From Chitinophagaceae bacterium T5-Br10_B2g13 (GTDB taxonomy: Bacteria; Bacteroidota; Rhodothermia; Balneolales; Balneolaceae), in contig LKNA01000020.1 in the NCBI GenBank assembly GCA_001564065.1, forward strand, positions 1 through 43,237: a stretch of 43,237 nt of DNA, in the 5' to 3' direction. Shown one piece after another: positions 35,164-43,237 of this stretch; the stretch's first letter is position 1; every line of letters begins with the position of its first letter. Made by a program: the position numbers and the translations under genes. Below the pieces are notes generated by a model. The model saw only the letters and a list, made by a program, of their open reading frames with translations. It did not search any database and was not told the DNA's origin.

Positions 35164-35242
35164 TTAAGTTTTTTTCAAAGATTTATTGTAATTGATCTTA
35201 CCGGCCTGAAAGGTAACGGGTTTTCATGAATCATTAAACTGC

Positions 35243-36106
35243 TTAATTCGATTCTTTGAACGCTTCTTCTAACGCTCGTTTTCGCTGTTTATTTGCAATT
35301 TTACTTAAAAAGATGGCAAACTGATAGAGTAAAAGCAGCGGAATGGCAATCATCAACTGCGAAACGGGATCGGGCGGAGTTAGAAAAGCAGCAACAATCA
35401 TAACTGCTATAATGGCGTGGCGCCTGTAGGCCCGCATGGTTTCCGGAGTTAACAGCCCAACTTTAGAGAGATAATAACTTACTACCGGAATTTGAAAGAT
35501 GATTCCGCAGGCAAGCGTCCACATTGCCACGGATGTAAAGTATTCGTTGATATCGAACTCGTTACTGATAACGGTGTCTATGATAAACTGTGTAAAGAAC
35601 TGTACGGCAAACGGAACCAGGATAAAGTATCCGAATGAGATTCCCAGAAGGAAGAAAAAATTGATAAACATTGCGTTCAGAAACGTTTTTATCTTTTCTC
35701 CCGTCTCCAGTGCCGGTTCAACAAATGCCCAGAGCTGGTAAATCAAAATGGGTGAGCCAATAATCCCGCCGGTAATAATGAGTGTTCCCCAATAGGTAAA
35801 AAACTGTCCGGGCAACCTCCTGGAAATTAAAGAGAGGTCAACGGCATTAATTGGCATGATCTGATACATGAAAAAATCAGCTCTGGCCGGGCCAAGGATA
35901 AATTCTCTTATGATAAATTCACGAAAAATGAATGCAATAATCACTCCAAATAGAACACCGACGAGGCCCTTCAGGATTCTCCACCTTAGCTCTTCCAGGT
36001 GATCCAGAAAGGACATACTGTTTGTCAGATCTTCTTTGGGAGGCTTCGCCTTGGGTAAAATTTTACCCATGATACCCCGCTTGCTACTGCCTTCTTGTTC
36101 GCTCAT
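35243..36106 (-). CDS. tatC: Twin-arginine translocase subunit TatC
   Basis: The 287-residue protein is the signal-recognising membrane subunit of the Tat export system for folded proteins. The hallmark SFLDHLEELRWRILKG occurs near residue 32, after a charged 28-residue extension. About six transmembrane helices follow, with the conserved proline-containing loops (PALETGEKIKTFLNAMF, AFLTPPDPVSQ). tatA is not in the window. Downstream minus-strand neighbour is the FKBP lipoprotein. A possible Tat substrate, the SQR-like protein, lies at the right end of the window. Confidence 0.94.
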   Translation of the reverse strand: MSEQEGSSKRGIMGKILPKAKPPKEDLTNSMSFLDHLEELRWRILKGLVGVLFGVIIAFIFREFIIREFILGPARADFFMYQIMPINAVDLSLISRRLPGQFFTYWGTLIITGGIIGSPILIYQLWAFVEPALETGEKIKTFLNAMFINFFFLLGISFGYFILVPFAVQFFTQFIIDTVISNEFDINEYFTSVAMWTLACGIIFQIPVVSYYLSKVGLLTPETMRAYRRHAIIAVMIVAAFLTPPDPVSQLMIAIPLLLLYQFAIFLSKIANKQRKRALEEAFKESN

Positions 36107-36160
36107 CAGGAGTATCTATTTTCGAAATGTGAAACCTTGCGCTTCGTGAAGTTGATCATA

Positions 36161-37459
36161 CTAGGCGATAATGAAATCGTAAAGTGGAAATTTCTCACAC
36201 ATTTCGCGCACTTTCTGTTTCACCTTTACTCTGTTTGATTCATCTTCAGGTTTTTGAAGTACTTCATCAATCAGTTTTACAACCGATCTGAATTCATCTT
36301 CTTTAAAGCCGCGGGTAGTGAGGGCAGGAGTTCCGATTCTAATTCCGGATGTAACAAAGGGGCTTTCTGTATCGAAAGGAACCATATTCTTGTTTACGGT
36401 AATTCCGGCTTCGTCCAGTGCCTCTTCAGCAACTTTACCGGTTAACCCCTTGCTGCGAAGGTCTACGAGGATTAAATGATTATCGGTACCGCCGCTTACC
36501 AAGTCGTAACCTAAATTGAGAAACTCTTCGGCCATCACTTTAGCGTTGGCTTTTACCTGTTGCTGATACTCTTTGAATTCCGGTTGAAGAGCCTCTCCAA
36601 ACGCGACAGCTTTTGCAGCTATTACGTGCATCAGAGGACCGCCCTGGCTTCCCGGGAATACAGCAGAATCGAGTACTTCACTCCAGTTCTTGGTTCGTCC
36701 GGATTTTCGCGCAACTACACCGAGTGTGTTCGCACCGTCGTTACCGAGCAGTATCATACCACCCCGGGGACCACGCAGAGTTTTGTGCGTAGTAGTTGTA
36801 ACCACATCACAAACCGGCAGCGGATCATTCAGTTCATTTGCAGCAATAAGACCTGCTGTGTGCGCCATGTCCATCCATAGTATGGCTCCAACTTCATCTG
36901 CAATATCACGGAATGCCTTGTAGTCAAAATCCCGAGTATAGGCACTTGCACCGATAGAGATCATTTTTGGATTTACCTTTTTTGCCTTTTCCCGGACCTT
37001 ATCCATATTGATACGGCCGGTCTCTTTTTCAACTCCGTAAAACTCAGCGTTATAAGTTATACCGGAGAAGTTGACAGGGGAGCCGTGTGTAAGGTGTCCG
37101 CCATGAGCTAGATCAAGACCAAGCAGAGTTTCACCGGGTTTCATCATAGCCAGATAAACTGCTGCATTTGCAGATGCGCCCGAATGAGGCTGAACATTAA
37201 CCCAGTCTGCTCCGTAAAGTTTTTTAGCTCGTTCCCGGGCCAGATCTTCCACTTCATCAACAAATTCACAACCGCCGTAATATCGCTTTCCTGGATAGCC
37301 TTCAGCGTACTTATTAGTAAGAACTGATCCCATAGCTGAAATAGTGGCCTGAGATGCAAAATTTTCTGACGCGATGAGTTCAAAATTGTAATTCTGACGC
37401 TCTGTTTCTTTTTCAAGGAATCCGTAAAGTTCCGGATCCTGGTTTTTCAATGAATCCAT
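36161..37459 (-). CDS. glyA: Serine hydroxymethyltransferase
   Basis: The 432-residue PLP enzyme converts serine and tetrahydrofolate into glycine and methylene-tetrahydrofolate. The N-terminal [12 protein letters not shown] and [17 protein letters not shown] are standard. [11 protein letters not shown] binds PLP phosphate, and the PLP lysine is in [14 protein letters not shown] (Lys226). Length and motifs are normal. It starts three bases after the rpiB stop, so the two form an operon. Confidence 0.97.
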   Translation of the reverse strand: MDSLKNQDPELYGFLEKETERQNYNFELIASENFASQATISAMGSVLTNKYAEGYPGKRYYGGCEFVDEVEDLARERAKKLYGADWVNVQPHSGASANAAVYLAMMKPGETLLGLDLAHGGHLTHGSPVNFSGITYNAEFYGVEKETGRINMDKVREKAKKVNPKMISIGASAYTRDFDYKAFRDIADEVGAILWMDMAHTAGLIAANELNDPLPVCDVVTTTTHKTLRGPRGGMILLGNDGANTLGVVARKSGRTKNWSEVLDSAVFPGSQGGPLMHVIAAKAVAFGEALQPEFKEYQQQVKANAKVMAEEFLNLGYDLVSGGTDNHLILVDLRSKGLTGKVAEEALDEAGITVNKNMVPFDTESPFVTSGIRIGTPALTTRGFKEDEFRSVVKLIDEVLQKPEDESNRVKVKQKVREMCEKFPLYDFIIA

Positions 37460-37462
37460 GAT

Positions 37463-37906
37463 CTATTTCTTGTCAGTTAATGAGTGAATTTTTTTTACAC
37501 GTCTGTCGTGTCTGCCGCCTTCAAATTCCGTTTCGAACCAAACTTTAATAACACTTTCCAATGCTTCATCAGACAGCTCACGGCCCGGCAGGCATAGAAT
37601 ATTTGCGTTGTTGTGCTGTCGGGTCAGTTTTGCAGTAAGATCACTGTAAACCAGACCACCGCGTACATTGGGGAATTTGTTTGCAGTCATGCACATGCCT
37701 TGCCCGCTTCCGCAGATGAGAACACCAAACTGATGTTCACCTGAATTTACTTTTTCCGATACCTGAATGGCGTAGTCGGGGTAATCCACTGAATCGGGGG
37801 AGTGGGTTCCAAAATCAACAGGTGTGTGGCCTAATTTTTCAAGGATTTTTTTAGCTTTTTCTTTGGCTTCGTAACCGGCGTGATCACTTGCAATAGGTAC
37901 AATCAT
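37463..37906 (-). CDS. rpiB: Ribose 5-phosphate isomerase B
   Basis: The 147-residue protein converts ribose 5-phosphate and ribulose 5-phosphate. It starts MIVPIASDHAGYEAKE with the substrate-binding Asp8-His9, has the catalytic cysteine in LICGSGQGM (Cys65), and His98 in TRQHNNANIL. LacAB-type galactose-6-phosphate isomerases are related, but this arrangement is that of RpiB. It is the first gene of the rpiB-glyA pair. Confidence 0.94.
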   Translation of the reverse strand: MIVPIASDHAGYEAKEKAKKILEKLGHTPVDFGTHSPDSVDYPDYAIQVSEKVNSGEHQFGVLICGSGQGMCMTANKFPNVRGGLVYSDLTAKLTRQHNNANILCLPGRELSDEALESVIKVWFETEFEGGRHDRRVKKIHSLTDKK

Positions 37907-38014
37907 GAGAATTCTATGAGCTTGAAGTTTAGCGTTTAAATATCTCGAAAAAATTGATCACGAAAAAATAGAAAAGGGACTCAATCCGCTATAGGAGTGG
38001 TAAGTTTTTATTTT

Positions 38015-38920
38015 TCAGAACGGCCTGCTGAAACTTGTGCGAACTGTATCGGCGGTCATACTTCCGAATACACCAATACCTCCTTCAATATTATAAATCA
38101 GGTTAGGAATTTCACCCGGCGACAGTGTAGAGCCGCCTAACTGTACATCCTGTGATCGTATAACATCTGAAAGGTTTTTATCTACAGAGAGTGTAACTAC
38201 CAGATTATCACCATAAAAGGCTACACCAATCCATGGAAAGCGGAGCAGTATGGTTCCGTCAGGTAGCGGATCAAAATTTCCCTCGTTGATAAGTCCCGAG
38301 GAATTTCTGACATATTCGCTGATATCGACATCGTCTTCATCTTCTACGATGCTCAGGTAAAATGGAGTTAAGTTCTCAATGGCCGGTTCAAGTGAAATGG
38401 TGTTAAATACAAACACATTTTGATCTCTTGTCTGCTGTGGTTCTGCTAAAACGATCTCCAGTTGATTTTCACTCTGATACACTACTGATTCAGGTATTTC
38501 ATTAACAACCGCGACCTGATCCGGTACGGTTGTTACTGCAGAGATTTGATCGTCACGATCAGTAAACACAATATCCAGCTTGTAGGTTCTGCGCGCTTCA
38601 ACCCGATAGGACTGAACGATCGGCATGTAAATTCCACGTTCTTCAAACGATTCTACATACTCAAAAACTTCTTCCACCTCTCCATTATCATCCAGAAGCG
38701 AAACCAGGACGATGGCATTCCGGATCACATTATCCTCGAAACTGTATTCAGCATTTGCAGGGGTTGTGGTGCTGATACGAATATCGGGCAGAAGTTCTCC
38801 GGCCACTGCATACCCTTCCACGACGATGTATTCCCGGTAATCGTCTTGATCATAGCTGTCGCAGCTGAACAGAATGAAGGCTGTAAACAATACAAGTGTT
38901 GTTGAAAATATCTTTTTCAT
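38015..38920 (-). CDS. DUF4249 lipoprotein paired with a TonB receptor
   Basis: The 301-residue product has a lipoprotein signal with lipobox LFSC (Cys20). A beta-rich DUF4249 domain follows (EYIVVEGYAVAGELLPDI, then TYKLDIVFTDRDDQISAVTTVP). Proteins of this family are encoded beside TonB-dependent receptors in Bacteroidota and probably act as surface lipoproteins of the receptor; the substrate is not known. It starts five bases after the receptor stop. Together they form a two-gene unit without a clear terminator in the 108 bases that follow. Confidence 0.8.
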   Translation of the reverse strand: MKKIFSTTLVLFTAFILFSCDSYDQDDYREYIVVEGYAVAGELLPDIRISTTTPANAEYSFEDNVIRNAIVLVSLLDDNGEVEEVFEYVESFEERGIYMPIVQSYRVEARRTYKLDIVFTDRDDQISAVTTVPDQVAVVNEIPESVVYQSENQLEIVLAEPQQTRDQNVFVFNTISLEPAIENLTPFYLSIVEDEDDVDISEYVRNSSGLINEGNFDPLPDGTILLRFPWIGVAFYGDNLVVTLSVDKNLSDVIRSQDVQLGGSTLSPGEIPNLIYNIEGGIGVFGSMTADTVRTSFSRPF

Positions 38921-38925
38921 ATCAG

Positions 38926-41193
38926 TTAAAAATCTACAGTGTAAGAAACAGATGGTATTACCGGTAGCAGTTGAACATCCTGTCGTTTAACAGGATTCTC
39001 ATCAAAATCGTAGTTATAAAACCAGATATTCCTTCTCGAATAGGCATTGATAACCTGGAACTGCCACTCGGCATCTCCCAGATTAAAAAACCTGCCTTTT
39101 CTGCTAAACGAGAAGTCCAGCCGATGATAAGATGGTAAACGGGATGCATTTAGTTTACCAATAGTGAAAATATCTCTATCGCTGCTTCCCCACGGTACTC
39201 CGGTAAGCTGCGTTCTTCCAAGAGGTTCCGTATATGGCTGACCGGATGCAAAATTAAAGACTGTTGAAAAACTCCACCGGTCTGATAATTTAAAGGTGCT
39301 TACAAAATTTATATCGTGTGTGCGATCATATTTTGGAGGGTAAAATCTTCCTCTTAGCGGGTCATCCAGGATTTCATTATTGAACCCCGGGAATTTACGT
39401 TGGGTAATTCCGTACGTATATCCGATAAAACCTGTGTAGCGACCGGTCTGTTTTTCAAAAAAGATCTCTGCGCCGTAAGCGTACCCTTCGCCAAATCTGA
39501 AAAGATCGGGATAATCCAAACCGGCAGCATCATTTACAAATGGGTCAAATTCAAAGAGGTCTCGCATGGTTCGGAAGTAGATCTCCACGTCAAGTCCGTA
39601 ACCTTCAAAAGGGATGGTTTTTGCCCCAAAAACAAATTGATCACCATAGGAAGGAGGGACCCCATCATCTGAGGTAAGCCAGATATCAAACCCTGAAAAA
39701 GCCTCATTGGTAATGAGTGTTAAATATTGGTAATAGCGGCCATAAGCGGCTTGAAACCGGATATTTGAAAAGGACCGGTTTTCAATTGAAATACGAGGCT
39801 CTAACCTGTAGTAATTGCCCTCTGCAAAGGTATTCAGCCTCAGGCCTCCATTTACAATCCACCGGGCATTGGGCCGCCACTCATTTTGAACATATGCCGA
39901 TAAATAGGTCGACTGAATTCGATTTGAAAATGTGGGTTGATTATCAAATCGGTCGGCATAACTGAGCGTTAAAATTCCGGTCCAAAGACCGGTAGAAACT
40001 GTATTTCTTTCGTTCGGCAAATACTCTAAATCTCCCTTTAAAGAGAAGTCGTAAATTTTATTGTCACTCTCGAAGGGTGTGCCTCCAATGCGGAAGCCGG
40101 GCTGGTTGAAATATCGCGAACCGGTTGCGGTGACCGAACTAAAGAGCTGATCGGAGATGATGCGCCGCCACTTGGTACTTACGGTTTGATTGCCATAATT
40201 CAGCCGTATTGTTGCGTCTTCCTGAAAGGGGAGAGACACATTGTCGTTACCGGCATAAAATGCGATCGAAAAGCGGTCATCGTCGGTGGCGTCGAAATTT
40301 AATTTTCCATTTATATCATAGAAGTAAAAAAGATCGGGTACATTATCCACGGTTTGTCTCAGAACGGCCAAAACAGGCTCTAAAGTTGATCTTCTCACGG
40401 CAATCATCCAAGATCCACGGGAATAGGGGCCCTCAACTGAGGCGCGTGATGCTAAGAGTCCAAGGCTTACAGTACCGGTGGTTTCGTTTCTGTTGCCATC
40501 TTTATTAAATACAGTAAGTACGGAACCCAGCCTGCCTCCAAACTCAGCGGGATAACCTCCTTTGTAAAGCCTCACATCTTTTACCGCATCGGGGTTAAAT
40601 GTTGAAAAGAATCCAAAAAAGTGAGTAGGATTGTAAACGGTCGTTTCATCCAGCAGAATAAGAGTCTGATCTGGGCCTCCGCCTCGAATGTAAAGTCCAC
40701 TTGAAAAATCAGAGGCTGCTTTTACCCCCGGCAGGAGCTGAATGGATCGGAAAACATCCGGTTCGATAATGGCCGGGACTTCTTTAATTAATTCTGTAGA
40801 TATCTCCGCTCGGCCAATATTTCTCTGTGCTTCTCTTTCAGTTTCAGATTCTACCACCAGTTCATCGAGCTCAAAGCCCTGGGGTATTAATTCAATATTT
40901 TCACGGAGATTTTCTCCGGCTTCAAGAGTAATCTCTTTATCAAATCGCTGATAACCGATAAATGTAGCAACTAACGTATAAGTGCCCGGCGGAATATTGG
41001 TAATGGAGTAGTAACCTGATGTATTGGATGACGTTCCGCGGTTAATTTCCAACAGCGCAACGTTCGCTGAAAGTAGTGTTTCACCGGTTTGGTTGTCCGT
41101 GATATATCCGTTTACAGATGCTCTGTCCTGTGAGAGTACCGGTTGGATAATCGTACTGATAATAATGATGAATAGTATTATCGATTTTTTCAA
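38926..41193 (-). CDS. TonB-dependent receptor with carboxypeptidase-like N-terminal domain
   Basis: The 755-residue outer-membrane protein begins with a signal peptide ending at PVLSQ (about residue 22). A carboxypeptidase-regulatory-like domain spans about 25-110 (ASVNGYITDNQTGETLLSAN, ITNIPPGTYTLVATFIGYQ). The plug domain follows, with SIQLLPGVKAASDFSSGLY, IRGGGPDQTLILLDETTVY and YPAEFGGRLGSVL. The rest is a 22-strand-type barrel that ends VSYTVDF with a terminal phenylalanine. It imports an unknown ligand with energy from TonB. The adjacent DUF4249 lipoprotein is its probable partner. No regulator or enzyme nearby hints at the substrate. Confidence 0.92.
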   Translation of the reverse strand: MKKSIILFIIIISTIIQPVLSQDRASVNGYITDNQTGETLLSANVALLEINRGTSSNTSGYYSITNIPPGTYTLVATFIGYQRFDKEITLEAGENLRENIELIPQGFELDELVVESETEREAQRNIGRAEISTELIKEVPAIIEPDVFRSIQLLPGVKAASDFSSGLYIRGGGPDQTLILLDETTVYNPTHFFGFFSTFNPDAVKDVRLYKGGYPAEFGGRLGSVLTVFNKDGNRNETTGTVSLGLLASRASVEGPYSRGSWMIAVRRSTLEPVLAVLRQTVDNVPDLFYFYDINGKLNFDATDDDRFSIAFYAGNDNVSLPFQEDATIRLNYGNQTVSTKWRRIISDQLFSSVTATGSRYFNQPGFRIGGTPFESDNKIYDFSLKGDLEYLPNERNTVSTGLWTGILTLSYADRFDNQPTFSNRIQSTYLSAYVQNEWRPNARWIVNGGLRLNTFAEGNYYRLEPRISIENRSFSNIRFQAAYGRYYQYLTLITNEAFSGFDIWLTSDDGVPPSYGDQFVFGAKTIPFEGYGLDVEIYFRTMRDLFEFDPFVNDAAGLDYPDLFRFGEGYAYGAEIFFEKQTGRYTGFIGYTYGITQRKFPGFNNEILDDPLRGRFYPPKYDRTHDINFVSTFKLSDRWSFSTVFNFASGQPYTEPLGRTQLTGVPWGSSDRDIFTIGKLNASRLPSYHRLDFSFSRKGRFFNLGDAEWQFQVINAYSRRNIWFYNYDFDENPVKRQDVQLLPVIPSVSYTVDF

Positions 41194-41669
41194 AGTATCG
41201 ATTTGGTCTGATCTGGGTTCTTTTTTAAATCGTCTATACGGTAGAGATCCGTAAAAGTTTTCAAGGTAACATTTTAATGGCGCTTAAAGATTCCACTTTC
41301 TAGATAAAAAAGCGAAAGGGGGGAGGGTAATGATAAACATCTATGGTTACAGAAAAAGATAAAATGACCTTTTACTCTCAATAAGCCCTTTTTGATATGT
41401 AACAATGGTTACTAAGATTTTTTGGAATTAAAAATTCACCTTCCCGTAAGTGTATAAATATCAATAAATAAATTAGGTTATAAAAGTGACTTTTCTCACG
41501 CTGTGGATTTGTGGGTTGAATTTTAGAGAGTGCATATCATATCAATGAAGAAAGTTAACGGTTCAATGTAAGACCGGTTTCTAAATACCGTCTAATTCCA
41601 AAAAAAGGGTTCCGTAACAAACGAATATTTATATCAAATAAAATCTATAAAAATCAAAAATCAGTAAAA
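41194..41669. other. Divergent intergenic region, TonB receptor / VKOR-like gene
   Basis: These 476 AT-rich bases hold the promoters of two divergent genes. No coding frame is convincing. The only symmetric elements I noticed are the palindrome AAAAGTGACTTTT (41482-41494) and a bulged hairpin, AGACCGGT / ACCGTCT, near 41572-41594. I could not place an exact Bacteroidota-type TAnnTTTG promoter on either strand. Confidence 0.4.
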
Positions 41670-42212
41670 ATGAACAGATTATTAGGTGCATTTATATTTA
41701 CAGCTATGCTTGGCTGGGTTGCCAGTATAATTTTAACCGCTATTCACTTTTGGGTAATCCCCATTATTCCCGCAACAGCTGAGCTGGCAGGTCCAATGCT
41801 GGTAATCACCAGTGAGTGGGCTTACGTTGGTCCGGTACCTCTTGCAGCTATAGGAGCCATTTACTATATCGTAATGATTGCTTTAGGCTCAATTTGGTTA
41901 ACCACTAAAAATGAAACCGTAGAAAAGATTTTGCTTCCTATAACAGCTTTTGGATTTCTGGCTTCTATGGGTTTTGTATACCTACAATTTTTTGTAATTG
42001 GAGCAATATGCCCATTCTGCATGATGTCTGCAGCTGCTACTACGATTCTTCTGATTATTGAATTAATTGTGAAGTTTAATGGAGGCGCTGCAACCACACC
42101 GTCGTTGGCAAGCCAGAAAGTGTGGGCAACAGTATTTGTTTCTACAGCATTGTTGACCATGTTTGCACTCTGGAGTTTAACCATTTTACCACTTCCGATA
42201 CCGGGTGCCTGA
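41670..42212 (+). CDS. VKOR-family membrane protein with only the CPFC cysteine pair
   Basis: The 180-residue protein has four to five transmembrane helices. It follows the vitamin K epoxide reductase family pattern: ITSEWAYVGPVPLAAIGAIYY (Ser48, then the conserved Pro and YY) and the quinone-site motif CPFC (Cys114 and Cys117). These are its only cysteines. The two loop cysteines that bacterial VKORs use to take electrons from a thioredoxin-like partner are missing; counting back from Ser48, a proline and a threonine occupy those places. It may interact with quinone by a shortened redox route. The SQR-like gene starts 97 bases later on the same strand. Confidence 0.75.
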   Translation: MNRLLGAFIFTAMLGWVASIILTAIHFWVIPIIPATAELAGPMLVITSEWAYVGPVPLAAIGAIYYIVMIALGSIWLTTKNETVEKILLPITAFGFLASMGFVYLQFFVIGAICPFCMMSAAATTILLIIELIVKFNGGAATTPSLASQKVWATVFVSTALLTMFALWSLTILPLPIPGA

Positions 42213-42309
42213 GTAGTTATAGTTTAAACGATTATGAGGCTGATTTTCGAATGAACAAATCGGTCTCATAATTATTAATCAGTCGTCTTTATGGAATAAT
42301 CTTTAAATC

Positions 42310-43237
42310 ATGGAAGAGAATATCAATAACCACAACACAGAAGGAAAAACTGACCAAAATCCAAAAGATCAGGGGGAAAAAAATGGGATCAGTAGAAAAC
42401 AAGCACTAAAATATATTGGCTATGGGGCCGGCGGTATTATGGTTGGCGGTGGTGCCGGTTTCTTGGGATATCGAAAAAGTCTGCAGATCTCCTCATCTGA
42501 GGCAGATAAAGTAAAGCAAGCTAAGATAGTAGTTGCAGGAGGAAGTATAGGAGGTTTAACTGTTGCTGCCAGATTACTTAGAGCTGTGCCGAACGCGGAT
42601 ATAACAATTATTGAGCCGAGGGAAGAGCACCACTATCAGCCGGGTTATACACTGGTTGGTGCGGGCGTGTATGATCGCAAAGATGTACTCTTCGATCAGG
42701 AATCCCTGTTCATATCAGGAATGAAATGGGTTAAAGACTATGTAGAAGCATTTGAACCTGAGCGAAACCGTTTGGTAACCAGAGGGGGAGATATCGTTAA
42801 TTATGATTACCTGATTGTAGGATTGGGCGTGGATATGAACCTCGATTCTATCGAAAATTTACGGGAAGCGCTCAAAACAGACTATGTTGCAAATATCTAC
42901 GATCTTGAATCTAGTGAGAAGTACAGAAAGCTGGCCACTCAGTTCGAAGGGGGAAACGCGGTATTTAACTATCCTGTAGGGTATGTTAAGTGTGGCGGAG
43001 CACCTCAAAAAATAACCTGGCTGTCAGAAGATTTATGGAGAAATGAAGGGAAAAGAGATCAGGTTGACGTTCATTTCTACTCAACAAGGCCCTCACTATT
43101 TCCAGGAGTTCCCAGAGTTGAAGCAGCAGTTACACCATTAATTGAAGAGCGCGGAATTAACAATCATTTTAATAAAGCACTTCGCGCAATTGATATCTCT
43201 ACGCGAACAGCTATTTTTGAAGAAACTTCAGAAAACG
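42310..43237 (+). CDS. Sulfide:quinone oxidoreductase-like flavoprotein, N-terminal part with Tat-like leader
   Basis: The first 309 codons are in the window and the gene runs past the end. A polar N-terminus of about 27 residues leads to SRKQALKYIGYGAGGIM and a glycine-rich hydrophobic segment, a Tat-like signal with Arg-Lys in place of Arg-Arg, or else a membrane anchor. The FAD Rossmann domain then starts at KIVVAGGSIGGLTVAARL. The segment PVGYVKCGGAPQKI (Cys228) is a hallmark of type II sulfide:quinone oxidoreductases, which oxidise sulfide and reduce quinone. Flavocytochrome c sulfide dehydrogenase is a related alternative. The C-terminal part, with the second redox cysteine, is not visible. 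Confidence 0.8.
   Translation, partial: MEENINNHNTEGKTDQNPKDQGEKNGISRKQALKYIGYGAGGIMVGGGAGFLGYRKSLQISSSEADKVKQAKIVVAGGSIGGLTVAARLLRAVPNADITIIEPREEHHYQPGYTLVGAGVYDRKDVLFDQESLFISGMKWVKDYVEAFEPERNRLVTRGGDIVNYDYLIVGLGVDMNLDSIENLREALKTDYVANIYDLESSEKYRKLATQFEGGNAVFNYPVGYVKCGGAPQKITWLSEDLWRNEGKRDQVDVHFYSTRPSLFPGVPRVEAAVTPLIEERGINNHFNKALRAIDISTRTAIFEETSEN

Noticed and set aside
36560-36880. A 106-codon plus-strand frame opposite glyA
   Set aside because: It is the shadow of glyA codons and shows no domain or start context.
37907-38014. A terminator or small RNA between the DUF4249 gene and rpiB
   Set aside because: Only a 3-4 bp stem could be drawn, and there is no T run in a useful position.

Overview
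The window reads as a chromosomal segment of a Gram-negative member of the Bacteroidota/Balneolota group, and a marine Balneolaceae-like organism is my best guess. The reasons are a TonB-dependent receptor paired with a DUF4249 lipoprotein, DUF2480 at the end of a suf operon, Rho with a long basic N-terminal linker, several lipoproteins, weak or absent Shine-Dalgarno sequences, and frequent TTG starts. Coding density is high. I saw no transposase, tRNA, rRNA, CRISPR array or prophage gene.

Layout. The window opens with the 3' end of a type I restriction methylase (hsdM). It continues with greA, UDP-glucose dehydrogenase and UDP-glucuronate decarboxylase (together a UDP-xylose route), a Nudix hydrolase, an Omp85-type barrel without POTRA domains, a lipoprotein with a degenerate caspase-like domain, a DMT transporter and pta (1-8.5 kb). 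Next is an iron-sulfur assembly operon, sufB-sufC-sufD-sufS-nfu-sufA-like-DUF2480 (8.7-15.4 kb), whose gaps hold palindromic repeat elements. On the minus strand follow a two-domain iron-type ABC permease and a phytoene-desaturase-like FAD enzyme (15.4-18.6 kb). An ECF sigma / anti-sigma unit framed by two Spy/CpxP-like proteins lies at 18.7-21.0 kb, with a candidate ECF promoter in front. A GH13 lipoprotein and a sugar MFS transporter come next, behind a LacI/CRE-type operator (21.1-24.2 kb).

Then come a thioredoxin-fold protein without its CxxC, a PabC-like aminotransferase, folC and rho (24.4-28.7 kb). A structured non-coding stretch leads to minus-strand genes for a metallo-beta-lactamase-fold hydrolase and SppA. 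A plus-strand pair follows, a CrtO-like FAD enzyme and alanine racemase. A long minus-strand series then runs: FKBP lipoprotein, tatC, rpiB-glyA, and TonB receptor with DUF4249 lipoprotein. The window ends in a plus-strand pair, a VKOR-family membrane protein with only one of its two cysteine pairs and the first part of a sulfide:quinone-oxidoreductase-like flavoprotein with a Tat-like N-terminus.

The most unusual points are three proteins that keep a family fold but lack key catalytic residues (pseudo-caspase lipoprotein, SxxS thioredoxin fold, two-cysteine VKOR), the inverted paired repeats inside the suf operon, and the ECF promoter and LacI-type operator candidates. I found no wholly new defence or mobile system. 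The barrel plus pseudo-caspase pair and the VKOR plus SQR-like pair are the best candidates for undescribed biology. All calls rest on reading the sequence; no database search was run.
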